DNA of 64,000 bases from JAGVPT01 sp964439265 (GCA_964439265.1 CAYTOA010000020.1:1-64000), one strand, 5' to 3'. Counted from the first letter of the stretch, positions 8,028 through 17,185 are shown. The notes: generated by a model not told the origin, from the sequence alone. Numbers and translations are program-made.

Positions 8028-8146
8028 CCGGGTGAGAAAGCCAACCATTTATAGTAAATTCGTCATGCCATGACCTACGGTAAGACGCTTTCTTTGCGCC
8101 CCTCGTGAACTTCGTGGATACGCTAGGCCTATTGCCGAACTTTCAA
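8028..8146. other. Spacer with partial intergenic-repeat sequence
   Basis: No gene. Bases around 8090-8120 (CTTTGCGCCCCTCGTGAACTTCGTGG) resemble the spacer repeats at 14592-14720 and 38681-38785, probably a fragment of the same kind. Confidence 0.35.
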
Positions 8147-8175
8147 TTGCAATTAGAACACATTCAAACTATATT
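8147..8175 (+). promoter_or_regulatory. Probable promoter of the DUF2723 gene
   Basis: TTGCAA (8147-8152), 17 bases, TATATT (8170-8175) followed by G. This repeats the spacing and -10 sequence of the strong promoter at 54865-54893. The start codon lies 45 bases after the -10. Confidence 0.5.
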
Positions 8176-8219
8176 GAGCCTGTTTTCTCCGCCGCTCGAC
8201 CCAGTTTTGCGAGGAAGTA

Positions 8220-10982
8220 ATGGAACACAAGAAGCTTAACCGGCTAGTCGCAGGATTTGTTTTTTTCGTGTCGCTCGTCGTCTACATCAAAACGCTTGCC
8301 GACACCGTTGTTTTTTGGGATGTCGGTGAGTTCATCGCCGCCGCCTACCTGCTGCAGGTACCGCATCCTCCGGGCTCACCGCTGTTCCTTATCATTGCAA
8401 GAGTATTCGCGATGTTTCCAACGGCGCACGACGCCGCTGTTCGCGTTCATCTCGTCTCGCCGTTCGCGAGCGCATTCACAGCCTCATTTCTTTATCTCTC
8501 CATCGTTAAGCTCATCCTTTTATGGAAGGAAAAACCGTCTGCCGCATATGACAAATTCGCCTTGTACGGCTCGGCTGCCATCGGCGCGCTCTCGTTGACC
8601 TTCAGCCCGACATTCTGGTTCAACGCAGAAGAGGCCGAGGTGTACGGAATGAGCATGCTTTTTGTCGGCATGATAACATACCTTTCACTCAAATGGAACG
8701 AACGGGCGAATGAACCGGGGAACGAAAAATATATTTTGCTTATTGCGTACCTTGTCGGACTGTCGGTCGGCGTCCACCTGCTTTCCCTTCTCGTCGTCAT
8801 TCCGTTCATGCTGATTTTCTATTTTCGCAGGTATGAATTTACGATGATCGGCTTCATAAAGTTCGGCGCCGCGGCGCTACTCATCTTCGGCATTGTATAC
8901 CCCGGCATCGTGAAGTGGTTTCCCGGTTTGCTGAACGGGTCCGTAACGATTGGCGGAGAGGAATACAAGAGCTTGATCATCGGAGTATTGCTGTATGCAA
9001 TCATCGCGGCCGCTCTTTACGGCGTCTACTATTCACACCTGCATCAGAAAAAATTAATGAACACAGCGTTGATGTCCGGACTCTTTATCGTATTCGGATA
9101 CTCCACGTACACACTGGTGATGGTCCGCGCGAACGAGCATCTGCCGATGAACGAGAACGATCCGAGCACGTTCACCCGGCTAGAGTCCTACCTGAATCGG
9201 GACCAATACGGTGATGCGCCGTTAGTGAAGCGCCGGTACGGCACGGAGCCGCAGAATCAGGAGATGTACACGAAATATTCGAGCGACGGCGATTTCTTCT
9301 GGCGGTACCAGGTCAACCATATGTTTCTCCGATATTTCCTCTGGCAGTATGCGGGAATCGAAGGCGGCTGGCAGGATGCAGGGGTGAACTGGAAGCAGCT
9401 GTACGGTATTCCCCTTTTGTTCGGATGTATCGGTTGTTTCTATCATTTCCGCAAGGACCGGAAGATGTGGTTCGTCTTTCTCGCCTTCTTTGCGATCATG
9501 GGAATCGTTCTCGACGTTTATTTCAACATGCAGGAGCCGCAGCCGCGGGAGCGTGATTATTTTTACGTCGGTTCGTTTTTTGTTTTTTCCATCTGGATCG
9601 GCATGGGAGTGTTGGGGCTTGTCGAGTTTTTGCACAACATTATAAAGAATCAGCACGCCCGGGTATACACTGCGGGAGGAGCGCTTCTCCTGGCTGCCGT
9701 GTTCATCCCCGGCAACATGCTGCGAACAAATTACAAAGACGCAGACCGCACCGGAGACTATGTCGCATGGGATTATTCGTACAACCTTCTCCAGACGTGC
9801 GAACCGGACGCCATCCTCTTCACGAATGGAGACAACGACACTTTTCCTCTCTGGTATTTGCAGGATGTCGAGGGCATACGGCGCGACGTCCGCATCGTCT
9901 GCCTGAGCCTGGCAAACACGCCGTGGTACGTTACCCAGCTGAAAAATGACACGCCGTTCGGGGCAATGAAGGTGCCCATCGCCATGTCCGATGACCAGAT
10001 CGGACGCATCGAGGCGATCCATTGGGAACCCCGGCAGATGAATCTTCCGGTTCCGCAATCCGTCGTCAACCAATTTGCGTACCTTGAAGATGCCGCAAAA
10101 CTATCGCCCGCCGACGATACTTCGGTTACCCGGTCCGGCGTCATTCGATTTATCCTCCCGAACACGATCGCAATAAGATCCGTCAAAGCGCTGCGCGCTC
10201 AGGATATCGTAACGTGGAATATCATCGCAACGAACAAATGGCAGCGTCCAATCTATTTTGCGGAAACGTGTGCGCCCGACAGCAAGATCGGCCTGGAGCG
10301 CTATTTTCGTACGGACGGCCTGGCGGCACGGCTCGTGCCGTTTCAAGCCGCGAACAACTCCGGGATCATTGTTGATACTATTTTGGCGGCGAACCTCTAT
10401 AATTCTCCCGGAGGATTTTCGAAAACATTTCAGCGAGGGTATAAATACCGCGGTTTGAACGACAGTACGGTATATTACGATGAGAACGCTGCACGGTTGA
10501 TGCTGAATTACCGCAATGCCTTCCTGCGGCTCGCTACGTACCATCTCAATATTACCCATGACAGCGCAAAAGCGGGTCAGGCACTCGACTCGATGGAAAC
10601 GAAAATTCCGCAAAATGTTTTCCCGATGGACAACCGCGTTCTCTTTGAAGTCGCGAATTTTTACAAATATGCTGGCGAGATCGCCAAATGCGACATGTAC
10701 GCGAATGAGCTCACCGCGAAACTTATCGACTTCATCAAAAAGAATCCCAACGAGCCGCTGAATGAAACCAATCCGTATGCGGCCCTTTTTTCGGTGTATG
10801 AATTGCGCGGAGAGTACGACAACGCCATCGGTGTCTTGAATGAGATTAATGCCAGGTATGCCGCGACGACGCCCGGAGTTGCGGACCAGGTAAAGCAGCA
10901 AATCGCGAAGATGCGAATCAAAATGAGTATGAACAGTACCGCGATGAAGGATACTCTTGCGGTTCAATCCAAGAAGAAATAA
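8220..10982 (+). CDS. DUF2723-family polytopic membrane protein (predicted glycosyltransferase fold)
   Basis: A large integral membrane protein of the DUF2723 (TMEM260-like) family, widespread in Bacteroidota and related phyla, predicted to share the GT-C fold of lipid-linked sugar transferases. The N-terminal 500 residues contain about ten or more hydrophobic segments; the first loop has DTVVFWDVGEFIAAAYLLQVPHPPGSPLF, whose acidic residues are the likely catalytic site. A later motif EPQPRERDYFYVGSFF is also family-typical. The last 400 residues are soluble and probably periplasmic, with FTNGDNDTFPLWYLQD near 535 and helical, TPR-like sequence at the end. The ATG at 8220 has GAGGAAG just upstream. 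A methyltransferase and a GT4 enzyme follow, suggesting surface glycan or protein glycosylation; the acceptor is unknown. Confidence 0.85.
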   Translation: MEHKKLNRLVAGFVFFVSLVVYIKTLADTVVFWDVGEFIAAAYLLQVPHPPGSPLFLIIARVFAMFPTAHDAAVRVHLVSPFASAFTASFLYLSIVKLILLWKEKPSAAYDKFALYGSAAIGALSLTFSPTFWFNAEEAEVYGMSMLFVGMITYLSLKWNERANEPGNEKYILLIAYLVGLSVGVHLLSLLVVIPFMLIFYFRRYEFTMIGFIKFGAAALLIFGIVYPGIVKWFPGLLNGSVTIGGEEYKSLIIGVLLYAIIAAALYGVYYSHLHQKKLMNTALMSGLFIVFGYSTYTLVMVRANEHLPMNENDPSTFTRLESYLNRDQYGDAPLVKRRYGTEPQNQEMYTKYSSDGDFFWRYQVNHMFLRYFLWQYAGIEGGWQDAGVNWKQLYGIPLLFGCIGCFYHFRKDRKMWFVFLAFFAIMGIVLDVYFNMQEPQPRERDYFYVGSFFVFSIWIGMGVLGLVEFLHNIIKNQHARVYTAGGALLLAAVFIPGNMLRTNYKDADRTGDYVAWDYSYNLLQTCEPDAILFTNGDNDTFPLWYLQDVEGIRRDVRIVCLSLANTPWYVTQLKNDTPFGAMKVPIAMSDDQIGRIEAIHWEPRQMNLPVPQSVVNQFAYLEDAAKLSPADDTSVTRSGVIRFILPNTIAIRSVKALRAQDIVTWNIIATNKWQRPIYFAETCAPDSKIGLERYFRTDGLAARLVPFQAANNSGIIVDTILAANLYNSPGGFSKTFQRGYKYRGLNDSTVYYDENAARLMLNYRNAFLRLATYHLNITHDSAKAGQALDSMETKIPQNVFPMDNRVLFEVANFYKYAGEIAKCDMYANELTAKLIDFIKKNPNEPLNETNPYAALFSVYELRGEYDNAIGVLNEINARYAATTPGVADQVKQQIAKMRIKMSMNSTAMKDTLAVQSKKK

Positions 10983-11067
10983 GAGTGCAGTAAATCCGTT
11001 TTATTTATATTATTCATGGCACAGGGTTCAAGCAGGACTGCCTCATTTTCCAAAACAATAATCAATT

Positions 11068-11841
11068 ATGAAAGAATCACGCCGCTCAAACTGGGAAAAT
11101 TTCTGGGACGAAAAGAAAGATGTGCGGGAGGTCTATTCAAACTCGGACCGCGTCGTTCGGAATTTGTCGAAAATAACCGACTTAAAGGGGAAAAAAATTC
11201 TGGAAGTAGGAGCAGGTACGGGGCGCGACAGTTTTCCGCTGGTTGAGCGGGGCGCAGAGGTGTTCCAGCTCGACTATTCGATCAATTCGCTCAGGATCAT
11301 GAAGCGATTGGCCGACGAAGAAAAGATCTCCGTGTCTATTGTCGGCGGGGACACGTTTTGCCTTCCGTTTCACGACGAAACCTTCGACGTTGTATTCCAC
11401 CAGGGCCTTCTCGAGCATTTCAGACCGCAACAAGCCGAGGCGCTGCTTAAAGAAAACATCCGTGTCGTAAAAAAAGGGGGACTGCTGCTCGTCGACGTGC
11501 CCCAGCGCTATCACGTTTACACGCTCATTAAGCATTTTCTTATTGCCGTCAACAAGTGGTTTGCCGGATGGGAGAGAGAGTTTTCCGTGGGCGAACTTCG
11601 AGGCGAGATGGAGAGGCTCGGGCTGGAAACGGTCCACATCTACGGCGAGTGGATGTATCCCAGTCTCTTCTACCGTGCAATGCGCGAAGCCCTGTTGAAA
11701 ACGGGAATAAAACTGCCGCTGTATCCTACATTCCTCCGCCCGCTGACGGCAATGAGACGCTCCGTGCGCGAAGCGCTTCGCGATACGCCGATCGCAGTCA
11801 ATACATCCTTGTCGTTCGGACTCGTAGGGAGGAAAAGATAA
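11068..11841 (+). CDS. Class I SAM-dependent methyltransferase
   Basis: A Rossmann-fold methyltransferase of 257 residues. The SAM-binding motif ILEVGAGTGRD lies at 44-54, the acidic strand end in VFQLDYS near 70, and the post-II/III region in FDVVFHQGLLEHF. The C-terminal part is rich in aromatic and basic residues. Substrate is not evident. It lies between the DUF2723 membrane protein and a GT4 glycosyltransferase, so methylation of a glycan or a lipid carrier intermediate is plausible by context only. Confidence 0.85.
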   Translation: MKESRRSNWENFWDEKKDVREVYSNSDRVVRNLSKITDLKGKKILEVGAGTGRDSFPLVERGAEVFQLDYSINSLRIMKRLADEEKISVSIVGGDTFCLPFHDETFDVVFHQGLLEHFRPQQAEALLKENIRVVKKGGLLLVDVPQRYHVYTLIKHFLIAVNKWFAGWEREFSVGELRGEMERLGLETVHIYGEWMYPSLFYRAMREALLKTGIKLPLYPTFLRPLTAMRRSVREALRDTPIAVNTSLSFGLVGRKR

Positions 11842-11895
11842 TTATGAATTATGAATTTAGAATTATTCCAATTCATAATTCCTAATTCAAAACTC
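11839..11895. repeat. AT-rich inverted spacer repeat (AATTATGAATT type)
   Basis: AATTATGAATTATGAATT on the left mirrors AATTCATAATTCC and CTAATTC on the right, giving an imperfect AT-rich foldback that fills the spacer between methyltransferase and glycosyltransferase. The downstream frame is open through it, but the translation is low-complexity, so it is taken as noncoding. A comparable AT-rich foldback of different sequence occurs at 62205-62312. Confidence 0.6.
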
Positions 11896-11907
11896 CTAAT
11901 TGCTCTC

Positions 11908-13026
11908 ATGCGTATTCTCATCTTTAACTGGCAGGACATCAAGAACCCTCTCGCGGGGGGAGCGGAGGTCCATCTCCACGAAGTCTTCCAGCGTATCGCC
12001 GCCGCTGGTCATGACGTGACGCTTTTCTGCTCCCGTTTCGACGGCGCGCCGGAAAAAGAAGAGATGAAGGGCATTCACGTTATTCGCGAAGGGGGCCGTT
12101 CGTTCTTCAATTATCTTGTCCCGCAAAAATATTATTCGACCTTCAAGGCGCAAAAGTTCGACCTCGTGGTCGACGACATGAATAAGATCCCGTTTTATAC
12201 TCCCCTGTTCGTGAAGGAGCCGCTGCTCGGCGTGACCCACCATCTTTTCGGAAAAAGCATCTTCCTCGAGGCCTCTTTCCCCGCCGCATCGTACGTCTAT
12301 CTGACGGAACAGGCTGCACTTCCTGTGTACAAACGATTGCGTTTCATCGTCGGTTCGCCGAGCACCTACAAGGAATTGCTGCATGCGGGTTTCCCCGAAG
12401 AACGGACGCATCTCATCCATTACGGCGTCGATCATGATTCGTTCAAGCTCCTCGGAATTCCAAAGAGTCCGGTGCCTCTTGTCGGATTGGTCGGACGGTT
12501 AAAAAAATACAAAAGCGTCGGCCACTTGCTGGAGGCGTTTGTTGTCGTCCGGCAGGAAATGCCCGCCGCAAAATTGATCATTGTCGGGGACGGCGACGAC
12601 AAACCGCGGCTGGAATCGATCGCACGCAAGCTCGGACTTTCTGATGCGGTGACCTTTACGGGATTCGTAAGCCAGGAAGAGAAAGTCAAATATCTGAATG
12701 AAATGCACATTGCCGTCAACACCTCGGCAAAGGAGGGCTGGGGATTAACGGCGATCGAAGCAAACGCGTGCGGAACGCCGACGGTATCGAGCAACGTGCA
12801 GGGGCTGCGCGATGCCGTTGTGGACGGCGAGACCGGCCTTCTTTACGAGTATGGAAACCGTGAACAGCTCGCCGAGAAAATATTGCTCATGCTCCGCGAC
12901 GCGCATTTGCGCCAGCGCCTTTCTGAACAGGCCATGCTGCGCTCGAAGCAGTTTGACTGGAACATTGCCGCTGAACAAACGCTGGACGTCATCGAACGCG
13001 TGCGGTCCGAATACCATCGACGATAA
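11908..13026 (+). CDS. Glycosyltransferase family 4
   Basis: A GT-B fold retaining glycosyltransferase (GT4). The start MRILIFNWQDIKNPLAGGAEVHLHEVF is typical of GT4 enzymes with the AGGAE nucleotide-sugar loop. The C-terminal half has GRLKKYKSVGHLLEAF, IVGDGDDKPRLE and the EX7E signature in KEGWGLTAIEANACGTP. The frame is open 19 codons further upstream, but that stretch is an AT-rich spacer repeat, so ATG 11908 is preferred (372 residues). It follows the methyltransferase on the same strand and likely acts on the same glycan; donor and acceptor are not deducible. Confidence 0.88.
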   Translation: MRILIFNWQDIKNPLAGGAEVHLHEVFQRIAAAGHDVTLFCSRFDGAPEKEEMKGIHVIREGGRSFFNYLVPQKYYSTFKAQKFDLVVDDMNKIPFYTPLFVKEPLLGVTHHLFGKSIFLEASFPAASYVYLTEQAALPVYKRLRFIVGSPSTYKELLHAGFPEERTHLIHYGVDHDSFKLLGIPKSPVPLVGLVGRLKKYKSVGHLLEAFVVVRQEMPAAKLIIVGDGDDKPRLESIARKLGLSDAVTFTGFVSQEEKVKYLNEMHIAVNTSAKEGWGLTAIEANACGTPTVSSNVQGLRDAVVDGETGLLYEYGNREQLAEKILLMLRDAHLRQRLSEQAMLRSKQFDWNIAAEQTLDVIERVRSEYHRR

Positions 13027-13029
13027 CAA

Positions 13030-13680
13030 TCACGCAAGCCTCTTCTGAAGCCACGCGCAAACATCCGCTAAACTCTCTCCGCTGATCTCGTGCCCCATCG
13101 GATATTCGTTGTACACAAATTGAGCGTTTGATTTTGAGAACAATGCTTTCGCTTTTCGGGCGGCACTGACGGGAATAACGGGGTCGTTAACCCCGTGTGT
13201 GATGATGAAGGGACAGTTGCTTAGCGACTTCCATTTGAACTCCAGTTCAGGATGGTCACGGATAAATCCGCTCTGCGCCACCACCCCGGCAAATTTCTCG
13301 GGATGCGTCAACGACAATGCATACGCCATGATCGTCCCCATGCTGAAACCCAATAGAAATATTTTCCCCGCATCAATTTCAGATAGAGATGCTATCCCAT
13401 CTGCAAATTTTATCAGGCGCCTGTAACTCTCCATAAACATGACGGGGTCGGCTGCTCCGTCATCGCTGAGTTCAAAATAGGTATATCCGCCGAACTCGAA
13501 CGGGTACGGTGCGCGGATGCTGAAGACCGCCAGCCGGTCGTCAAAATACTGAGCAAGGCCGAGGAGGTCGTTCTCGTCGGCACCGCGTCCGTGCAGGAGG
13601 ATCACGGCAGGAGATTTTCCGCCTGCGAGAAGTCTCGGTTCAAGAATTTTGTAGATGATGTCAGTGGGAATTTTGTTCAT
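13030..13680 (-). CDS. Phospholipase/carboxylesterase family alpha/beta hydrolase
   Basis: A small alpha/beta-hydrolase esterase of about 216 residues. The oxyanion region is VILLHGRGADENDLL, the nucleophile elbow LGFSMGTIMAYAL, the acid THGVNDPVIPV and the histidine YPMGHEIS, a full catalytic triad in order. It is close to the cytosolic carboxylesterase/thioesterase group. ATG 13680 is taken over a TTG four codons upstream. It lies 24 bases downstream of marC on the same strand and converges with the GT4 gene, with only 3 bases between their stops. Physiological substrate unknown. Confidence 0.85.
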   Translation of the reverse strand: MNKIPTDIIYKILEPRLLAGGKSPAVILLHGRGADENDLLGLAQYFDDRLAVFSIRAPYPFEFGGYTYFELSDDGAADPVMFMESYRRLIKFADGIASLSEIDAGKIFLLGFSMGTIMAYALSLTHPEKFAGVVAQSGFIRDHPELEFKWKSLSNCPFIITHGVNDPVIPVSAARKAKALFSKSNAQFVYNEYPMGHEISGESLADVCAWLQKRLA

Positions 13681-13704
13681 CGCGCCCCGCAAGAATTGGA
13701 TAGC

Positions 13705-14292
13705 TCACCTGAGTATGTTCTGAATACCGACCCGGATCATCATCACCGCGATAGCCGCCATGAAGAGAGACGCAACTTTTCCGAACGCCCGGGAGCCGGC
13801 AACACCCATAACTTTCATCATGAATTCGGAAAAGTGAAAGACAAGCCACACAATAAACAAGTTGATAAAGAGCGAAGCGATCGACATCCAGTATCCGTAA
13901 TTGTCCACTACGATGATGATCGATGTCAGCGCCGCGGGGCCCATAATCAGCGGGATGCCGATCGGCACCACGCCGACCGATGTTCCGGGGTCACGCTGCG
14001 TGTCTTTCGCAAAAAGCAACTCGTACACCGACAGCACGAGGAGAACAATTCCGCCGCCGATGCGGAAATCGTTCTCGGTGATACCGAGAAACGAGAAGAT
14101 AAGTTTTCCCGAAGCGAGAAAAACCAGAGCAACGGCGCCGGCGGTGAGCGTCGCCTCGATCACGAGGCGTCTCTTCGCTTTTGTGCTCATTCCTGTGGTG
14201 AGAGAAATGAAGATCGGGAGAGCACCGACGATATCGATGGCGACAAACAGGGGGATAAACGCCATCAAGAGATTGTGGAGGGAGAGTTTCAT
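13705..14292 (-). CDS. MarC-family integral membrane protein
   Basis: A 195-residue membrane protein of the MarC/UPF0056 family, whose function is unresolved (despite the name it does not confer multiple antibiotic resistance). Six hydrophobic segments are visible, with family-typical FVAIDIVGALPIFISLT near the N-terminus and VPIGIPLIMGPAALTSIIIV in the middle. It sits between a small unknown gene (6 bases upstream) and the esterase, in one apparent operon. Confidence 0.88.
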   Translation of the reverse strand: MKLSLHNLLMAFIPLFVAIDIVGALPIFISLTTGMSTKAKRRLVIEATLTAGAVALVFLASGKLIFSFLGITENDFRIGGGIVLLVLSVYELLFAKDTQRDPGTSVGVVPIGIPLIMGPAALTSIIIVVDNYGYWMSIASLFINLFIVWLVFHFSEFMMKVMGVAGSRAFGKVASLFMAAIAVMMIRVGIQNILR

Positions 14293-14298
14293 TGCCGA

Positions 14299-14565
14299 TT
14301 ATTCAACCGAGATCCCGGCTTGTTTGAGCGATTCGCTGACGATGCGAAGAACATCGGACTCGGGAATCAACAGGCGTGCTCCTGACGTGTGGATCGCTTG
14401 CGCGAGAGTGCCCTGCCTCTCTGAGAGAAAACTCCACACGCAGAATCCGAGCCGATTCTGGTCGTTAGGTTCACGCGTTGGAATCGTTGCGACGCTCGCG
14501 TAAGCAATTTTTTCGAGTGTCGAGGGGGCAAATTCTTTCACCTTTGCCGGTGCGACGGTTGTCAT
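14299..14565 (-). CDS. Small protein of unknown function
   Basis: An 88-residue soluble protein (MTTVAPAKVKEFAPSTLEKI...), with no signal peptide or membrane segment. I recognise no family. A ribosome site AAGGA precedes the ATG by about 7 bases, and the stop lies 6 bases before marC, so it reads as a genuine first gene of the small-ORF/marC/esterase operon. It contains one Cys (LGFCVWSFLSERQG) and a C-terminal helix-like stretch SDVLRIVSESLKQAGI. Confidence 0.6.
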   Translation of the reverse strand: MTTVAPAKVKEFAPSTLEKIAYASVATIPTREPNDQNRLGFCVWSFLSERQGTLAQAIHTSGARLLIPESDVLRIVSESLKQAGISVE

Positions 14566-14591
14566 GATTATTCCTTCTTGGTTATTGAGGC

Positions 14592-14720
14592 ATCCGCTAA
14601 GAACACAGAGGCACGAAACCTATACAGAAAACATGTTCTTGTACTTCGCCAGAATAAATTCTTTATCAATGAATACTGATCGTCATGCGTTATATCAAAC
14701 TCTTCGTGTCCTTAGTGGAT
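14592..14720. repeat. Spacer repeat with ATCCGCTAAG arms
   Basis: ATCCGCTAAGAACACAGAGG (from 14592) pairs imperfectly with the right arm at 14701-14720, whose reverse complement is ATCCACTAAGGACACGAAGA. The pattern recurs at 38681-38785 and in fragments near 8090-8120 and 25998-26030. It occupies the spacer upstream of the small unknown gene. Confidence 0.6.
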
Positions 14721-15344
14721 CTTCCGCGCTGATATTTTTATCTGCAGGTACTTAATGATTCCCGGAAGCAGCGATACGAAAACGACGGCGACGATGACAT
14801 AATTGATATTTTTCCCGATATCCGGTATTGTCGATCCTAGAAAATATCCTATTAACAGCATGCTTGTGATCCATCCGATCGCGCCGATAATGTTGAAGGA
14901 TGCGAACCGGGTATATTTCATCTCAGCGATCCCGGCGACGACGGGCGCAAACGTCCGGGCAAACGGCATGAACTGCGCCATAACGATAGTAATCGGCCCG
15001 TAATGCTCGTAAAATTCTTTTGTCTTCAGAAGATGCTTTTTTTTGAAAAATCGGGATTCTTCCCGAGCGTACAGCGCGTGTCCCCCCTTTTGACCGATAA
15101 GGTAGCCCGTCGTGTTTCCGAGAATTGCGGCAACGATCAGCAAAAAAATCAACACGGTCACATTAAAATACCCTGCGGCGGCAAACAAGCCGGCAGTAAC
15201 GAGCAATGAATCCCCAGGCAGAAAAAAACCGACGAGGAGTCCGGTTTCGGAAAAGACAATCAGCGCGAGGCCGGGATATCCGGCCCATTGAACGAGTTCT
15301 TTGACATTGGTTAGCTTTTGAAAGAGTTCTTTGAGCGCGTCCAT
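14712..15344 (-). CDS. DedA-family (VTT-domain) inner-membrane protein
   Basis: A DedA/SNARE-associated membrane protein of 210 residues. This family includes undecaprenyl-phosphate flippases and lipid scramblases involved in envelope maintenance. Visible are FSETGLLVGFFLPGDSLLVTAG (the E and the FxPGD motif), GNTTGYLIGQKGG, and FMPFARTFAPVVAGIAEM with the conserved Arg after PF. Hydrophobic segments are at both ends. It is followed downstream by the spacer and small-ORF/marC operon and lies close to uppP, another undecaprenyl-lipid gene on the same strand, so a shared role in carrier lipid recycling is reasonable. Confidence 0.9.
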   Translation of the reverse strand: MDALKELFQKLTNVKELVQWAGYPGLALIVFSETGLLVGFFLPGDSLLVTAGLFAAAGYFNVTVLIFLLIVAAILGNTTGYLIGQKGGHALYAREESRFFKKKHLLKTKEFYEHYGPITIVMAQFMPFARTFAPVVAGIAEMKYTRFASFNIIGAIGWITSMLLIGYFLGSTIPDIGKNINYVIVAVVFVSLLPGIIKYLQIKISARKIH

Positions 15345-15454
15345 AATTATTTTTGATTTACAATTTGCAATTCTCGATTTATGAATGCCGATTGACGATT
15401 CGCAAAGCGCTACTGCGGCAATTCAATAATCAATCAGCGATCGGCATCCGTCAG
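15345..15454. other. Spacer between dedA and uppP, with short inverted repeats
   Basis: No gene. ATGCCGATTGACGATT and AATCAATCAGCGATCGGCAT form an imperfect foldback. No clear terminator or promoter seen. Confidence 0.45.
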
Positions 15455-16288
15455 TCACCGGGCGGCCATCGCAAGGAGTAACACTCCGAGTGCGATACGA
15501 TAAAAAATGAAGACATACGTCGTGTGCGTCTTGAGATACCGCAGCAACAATGCGATCGACGCGTATCCGACAATTCCCGACACAAGCGTTGCGGCCACAA
15601 CGTTGACGACACCGAGGTCATGCATAAAATGGCGCATCTCATATAACTCCAGCATACCGCTGGCAAAAACCGCAGGAACACTGAGGAGAAACGAGAACCG
15701 GGCAGCGTCGGCGCGGTTGATCCCTAGAAACAAGCCTGCGGTGATCGTAGTGCCGGAGCGGGACGAGCCGGGGATCAACGCCAGTGATTGAGCGAATCCG
15801 ACAATGAGGCTGTCGAGCCATGTAACATCTGCCATCTTCTTCTTTCGCGAACCGACTTTTTCCGCAAGCAACAGAATAAGAGCAAGGGCGATCGCACTTA
15901 TCCCGATAACCATAAGGCTTTTTGTGAGAGCCCCCTCGATGATCTTTCTGAACGCGAGGCCGATCACCGCCACCGGCAATGTGCCCAGAATAATATACCA
16001 GCCCATGCGCGCTCTGCCGAGGCCGTTCGCGGGCGACCGAATGTATCGTATACCGTCGACAAAAAAACCTTCAACAATTTCTACAAGGTCTTTAAAAAAG
16101 TAGATAATAACGGCGGCCATGGTACCGATCTGGATCACCGCGATGAACGCCGTCCATTCGTCCGGCCGGTCAGGGTTTATTAAGCCAAGGAGCGAGCCGG
16201 CAATCGTAAGGTGCGCGGTGCTGCTGACGGGAAGGAATTCCGTGATTCCTTGAATGATCCCGAGAAGAATCGAATAAAAAAGCGACAT
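15455..16288 (-). CDS. uppP: Undecaprenyl-diphosphate phosphatase UppP (BacA)
   Basis: Removes one phosphate from undecaprenyl pyrophosphate, regenerating the lipid carrier for peptidoglycan and surface glycans; it also gives bacitracin tolerance. Length 277 is standard. The first active-site motif IIQGITEFLPVSSTAH includes Glu17 and His26, the second is PGSSRSGTTIT with Arg176. Eight or so membrane segments. A terminator lies just upstream (16315-16343), so the gene must have its own promoter in or before that short interval; I do not see an obvious one. Confidence 0.96.
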   Translation of the reverse strand: MSLFYSILLGIIQGITEFLPVSSTAHLTIAGSLLGLINPDRPDEWTAFIAVIQIGTMAAVIIYFFKDLVEIVEGFFVDGIRYIRSPANGLGRARMGWYIILGTLPVAVIGLAFRKIIEGALTKSLMVIGISAIALALILLLAEKVGSRKKKMADVTWLDSLIVGFAQSLALIPGSSRSGTTITAGLFLGINRADAARFSFLLSVPAVFASGMLELYEMRHFMHDLGVVNVVAATLVSGIVGYASIALLLRYLKTHTTYVFIFYRIALGVLLLAMAAR

Positions 16289-16314
16289 TCAGCTACCCGG
16301 TGAGTGTGGTGGAT

Positions 16315-16343
16315 AAAAAAAGAGGAGGTATCTGATCCTCCTC
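16315..16343 (-). terminator. Rho-independent terminator after the YdjM-like gene
   Basis: Read on the minus strand, GAGGAGG pairs with CCTCCTC across an 8-base loop, followed by seven T. It lies about 175 bases past the stop of the membrane protein gene at 16520, just before uppP. Confidence 0.85.
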
Positions 16344-16519
16344 AATGTGACAATGAAATAAGATACCGAAAATTTGGAAACGACGCAAGAAAGGGGTTTT
16401 CCAGCGGTGGATTTATAAGAAAAGCGCCAACATATGCGGATTTGTTTGGAACGCGTCGATACTCATTATCTCGCTCCCAAACGGAACCCGGAAACGAGAT
16501 AAGTTTGTTGATCACTTCT
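16344..16519. other. 3' spacer with a degenerate copy of the CTCGTTCCCAA element
   Basis: No gene. TTATCTCG (16466-16473) pairs with CGAGATAA (16495-16502) around CTCCCAAACGGAACCCGG, recalling the arms of the elements at 23219-23330 and 26066-26179. Confidence 0.4.
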
Positions 16520-17185
16520 TCACTCCCCTCCGCCAGGTGCCGGCTGCCGGTGCTTATCAATCCAGTAACCCCAAAGGACAAGAAGCCAAACGGCCATCGC
16601 AACAATCGCAAGCGCTGTGACATTCGGCGGCGGCCCTCCGACGATATTTCCGACTGCAATGAATACGAGGAAGATGATCAACGACAAAAATGAATATTTT
16701 CCAACACGGTCGATTGCAGCGGTTGAACGCAGATAGAGGATAATGCCAATTGCGAACATCACGCCTTCAACCGCGATCGTGGCGGGTATAGATTTCCACA
16801 AACCCAAACCGACGTACGTCTTCAAGCCGGGAACGAGCGGCAAATCCGCCCGGTGAGCAACGAAATCGAGCACCCAGTGACTTAGCACGCAGGCCGCAAG
16901 CACCCACGCATTCTTTACCGAGCGGCGGAAGGCGTAGTACACCAATCCGAAAACGATTGCCCAGCCAATCCCGCTGAGAAGGCTGTGGGATACCGGGTAA
17001 TCGTAGAAATCAAGCGGCGTGAACGCAGTATCTCCCGGATTGATTCGCACATGCTCAATGCCGAGGAGCAAAAATACCGGCCAGAGCAGGTCCACAAACT
17101 GTGCGGCCATGATGAGCGTGCCGAGCGAAACTTTTGGAGCCGCCTTTTTTGCCCCCAGCGCAACTGCAATATGTCCGATGAACAT
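16520..17185 (-). CDS. YdjM/DUF457-like integral membrane protein (predicted metal-dependent hydrolase)
   Basis: A 221-residue protein with about six membrane segments. The features of the YdjM (LexA-binding, membrane-bound predicted hydrolase) group are there: an N-terminal MFIGHIAVALGAKK, the PVSHSLL motif after DFYDYP, and VLSHWVLDFVAHRADLPLVPG. The conserved His and Asp residues could bind metal, but no reaction is established. ATG 17185 has GGAG six to seven bases upstream. It ends in a Pro/Gly tail and is followed by a strong terminator. Family assignment is by motif, not by alignment. Confidence 0.65.
   Translation of the reverse strand: MFIGHIAVALGAKKAAPKVSLGTLIMAAQFVDLLWPVFLLLGIEHVRINPGDTAFTPLDFYDYPVSHSLLSGIGWAIVFGLVYYAFRRSVKNAWVLAACVLSHWVLDFVAHRADLPLVPGLKTYVGLGLWKSIPATIAVEGVMFAIGIILYLRSTAAIDRVGKYSFLSLIIFLVFIAVGNIVGGPPPNVTALAIVAMAVWLLVLWGYWIDKHRQPAPGGGE

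Noticed and set aside
9222..10073. Long minus-strand frame inside the DUF2723 gene
   Set aside because: Shadow of a strongly coding plus strand; translation is basic and featureless.
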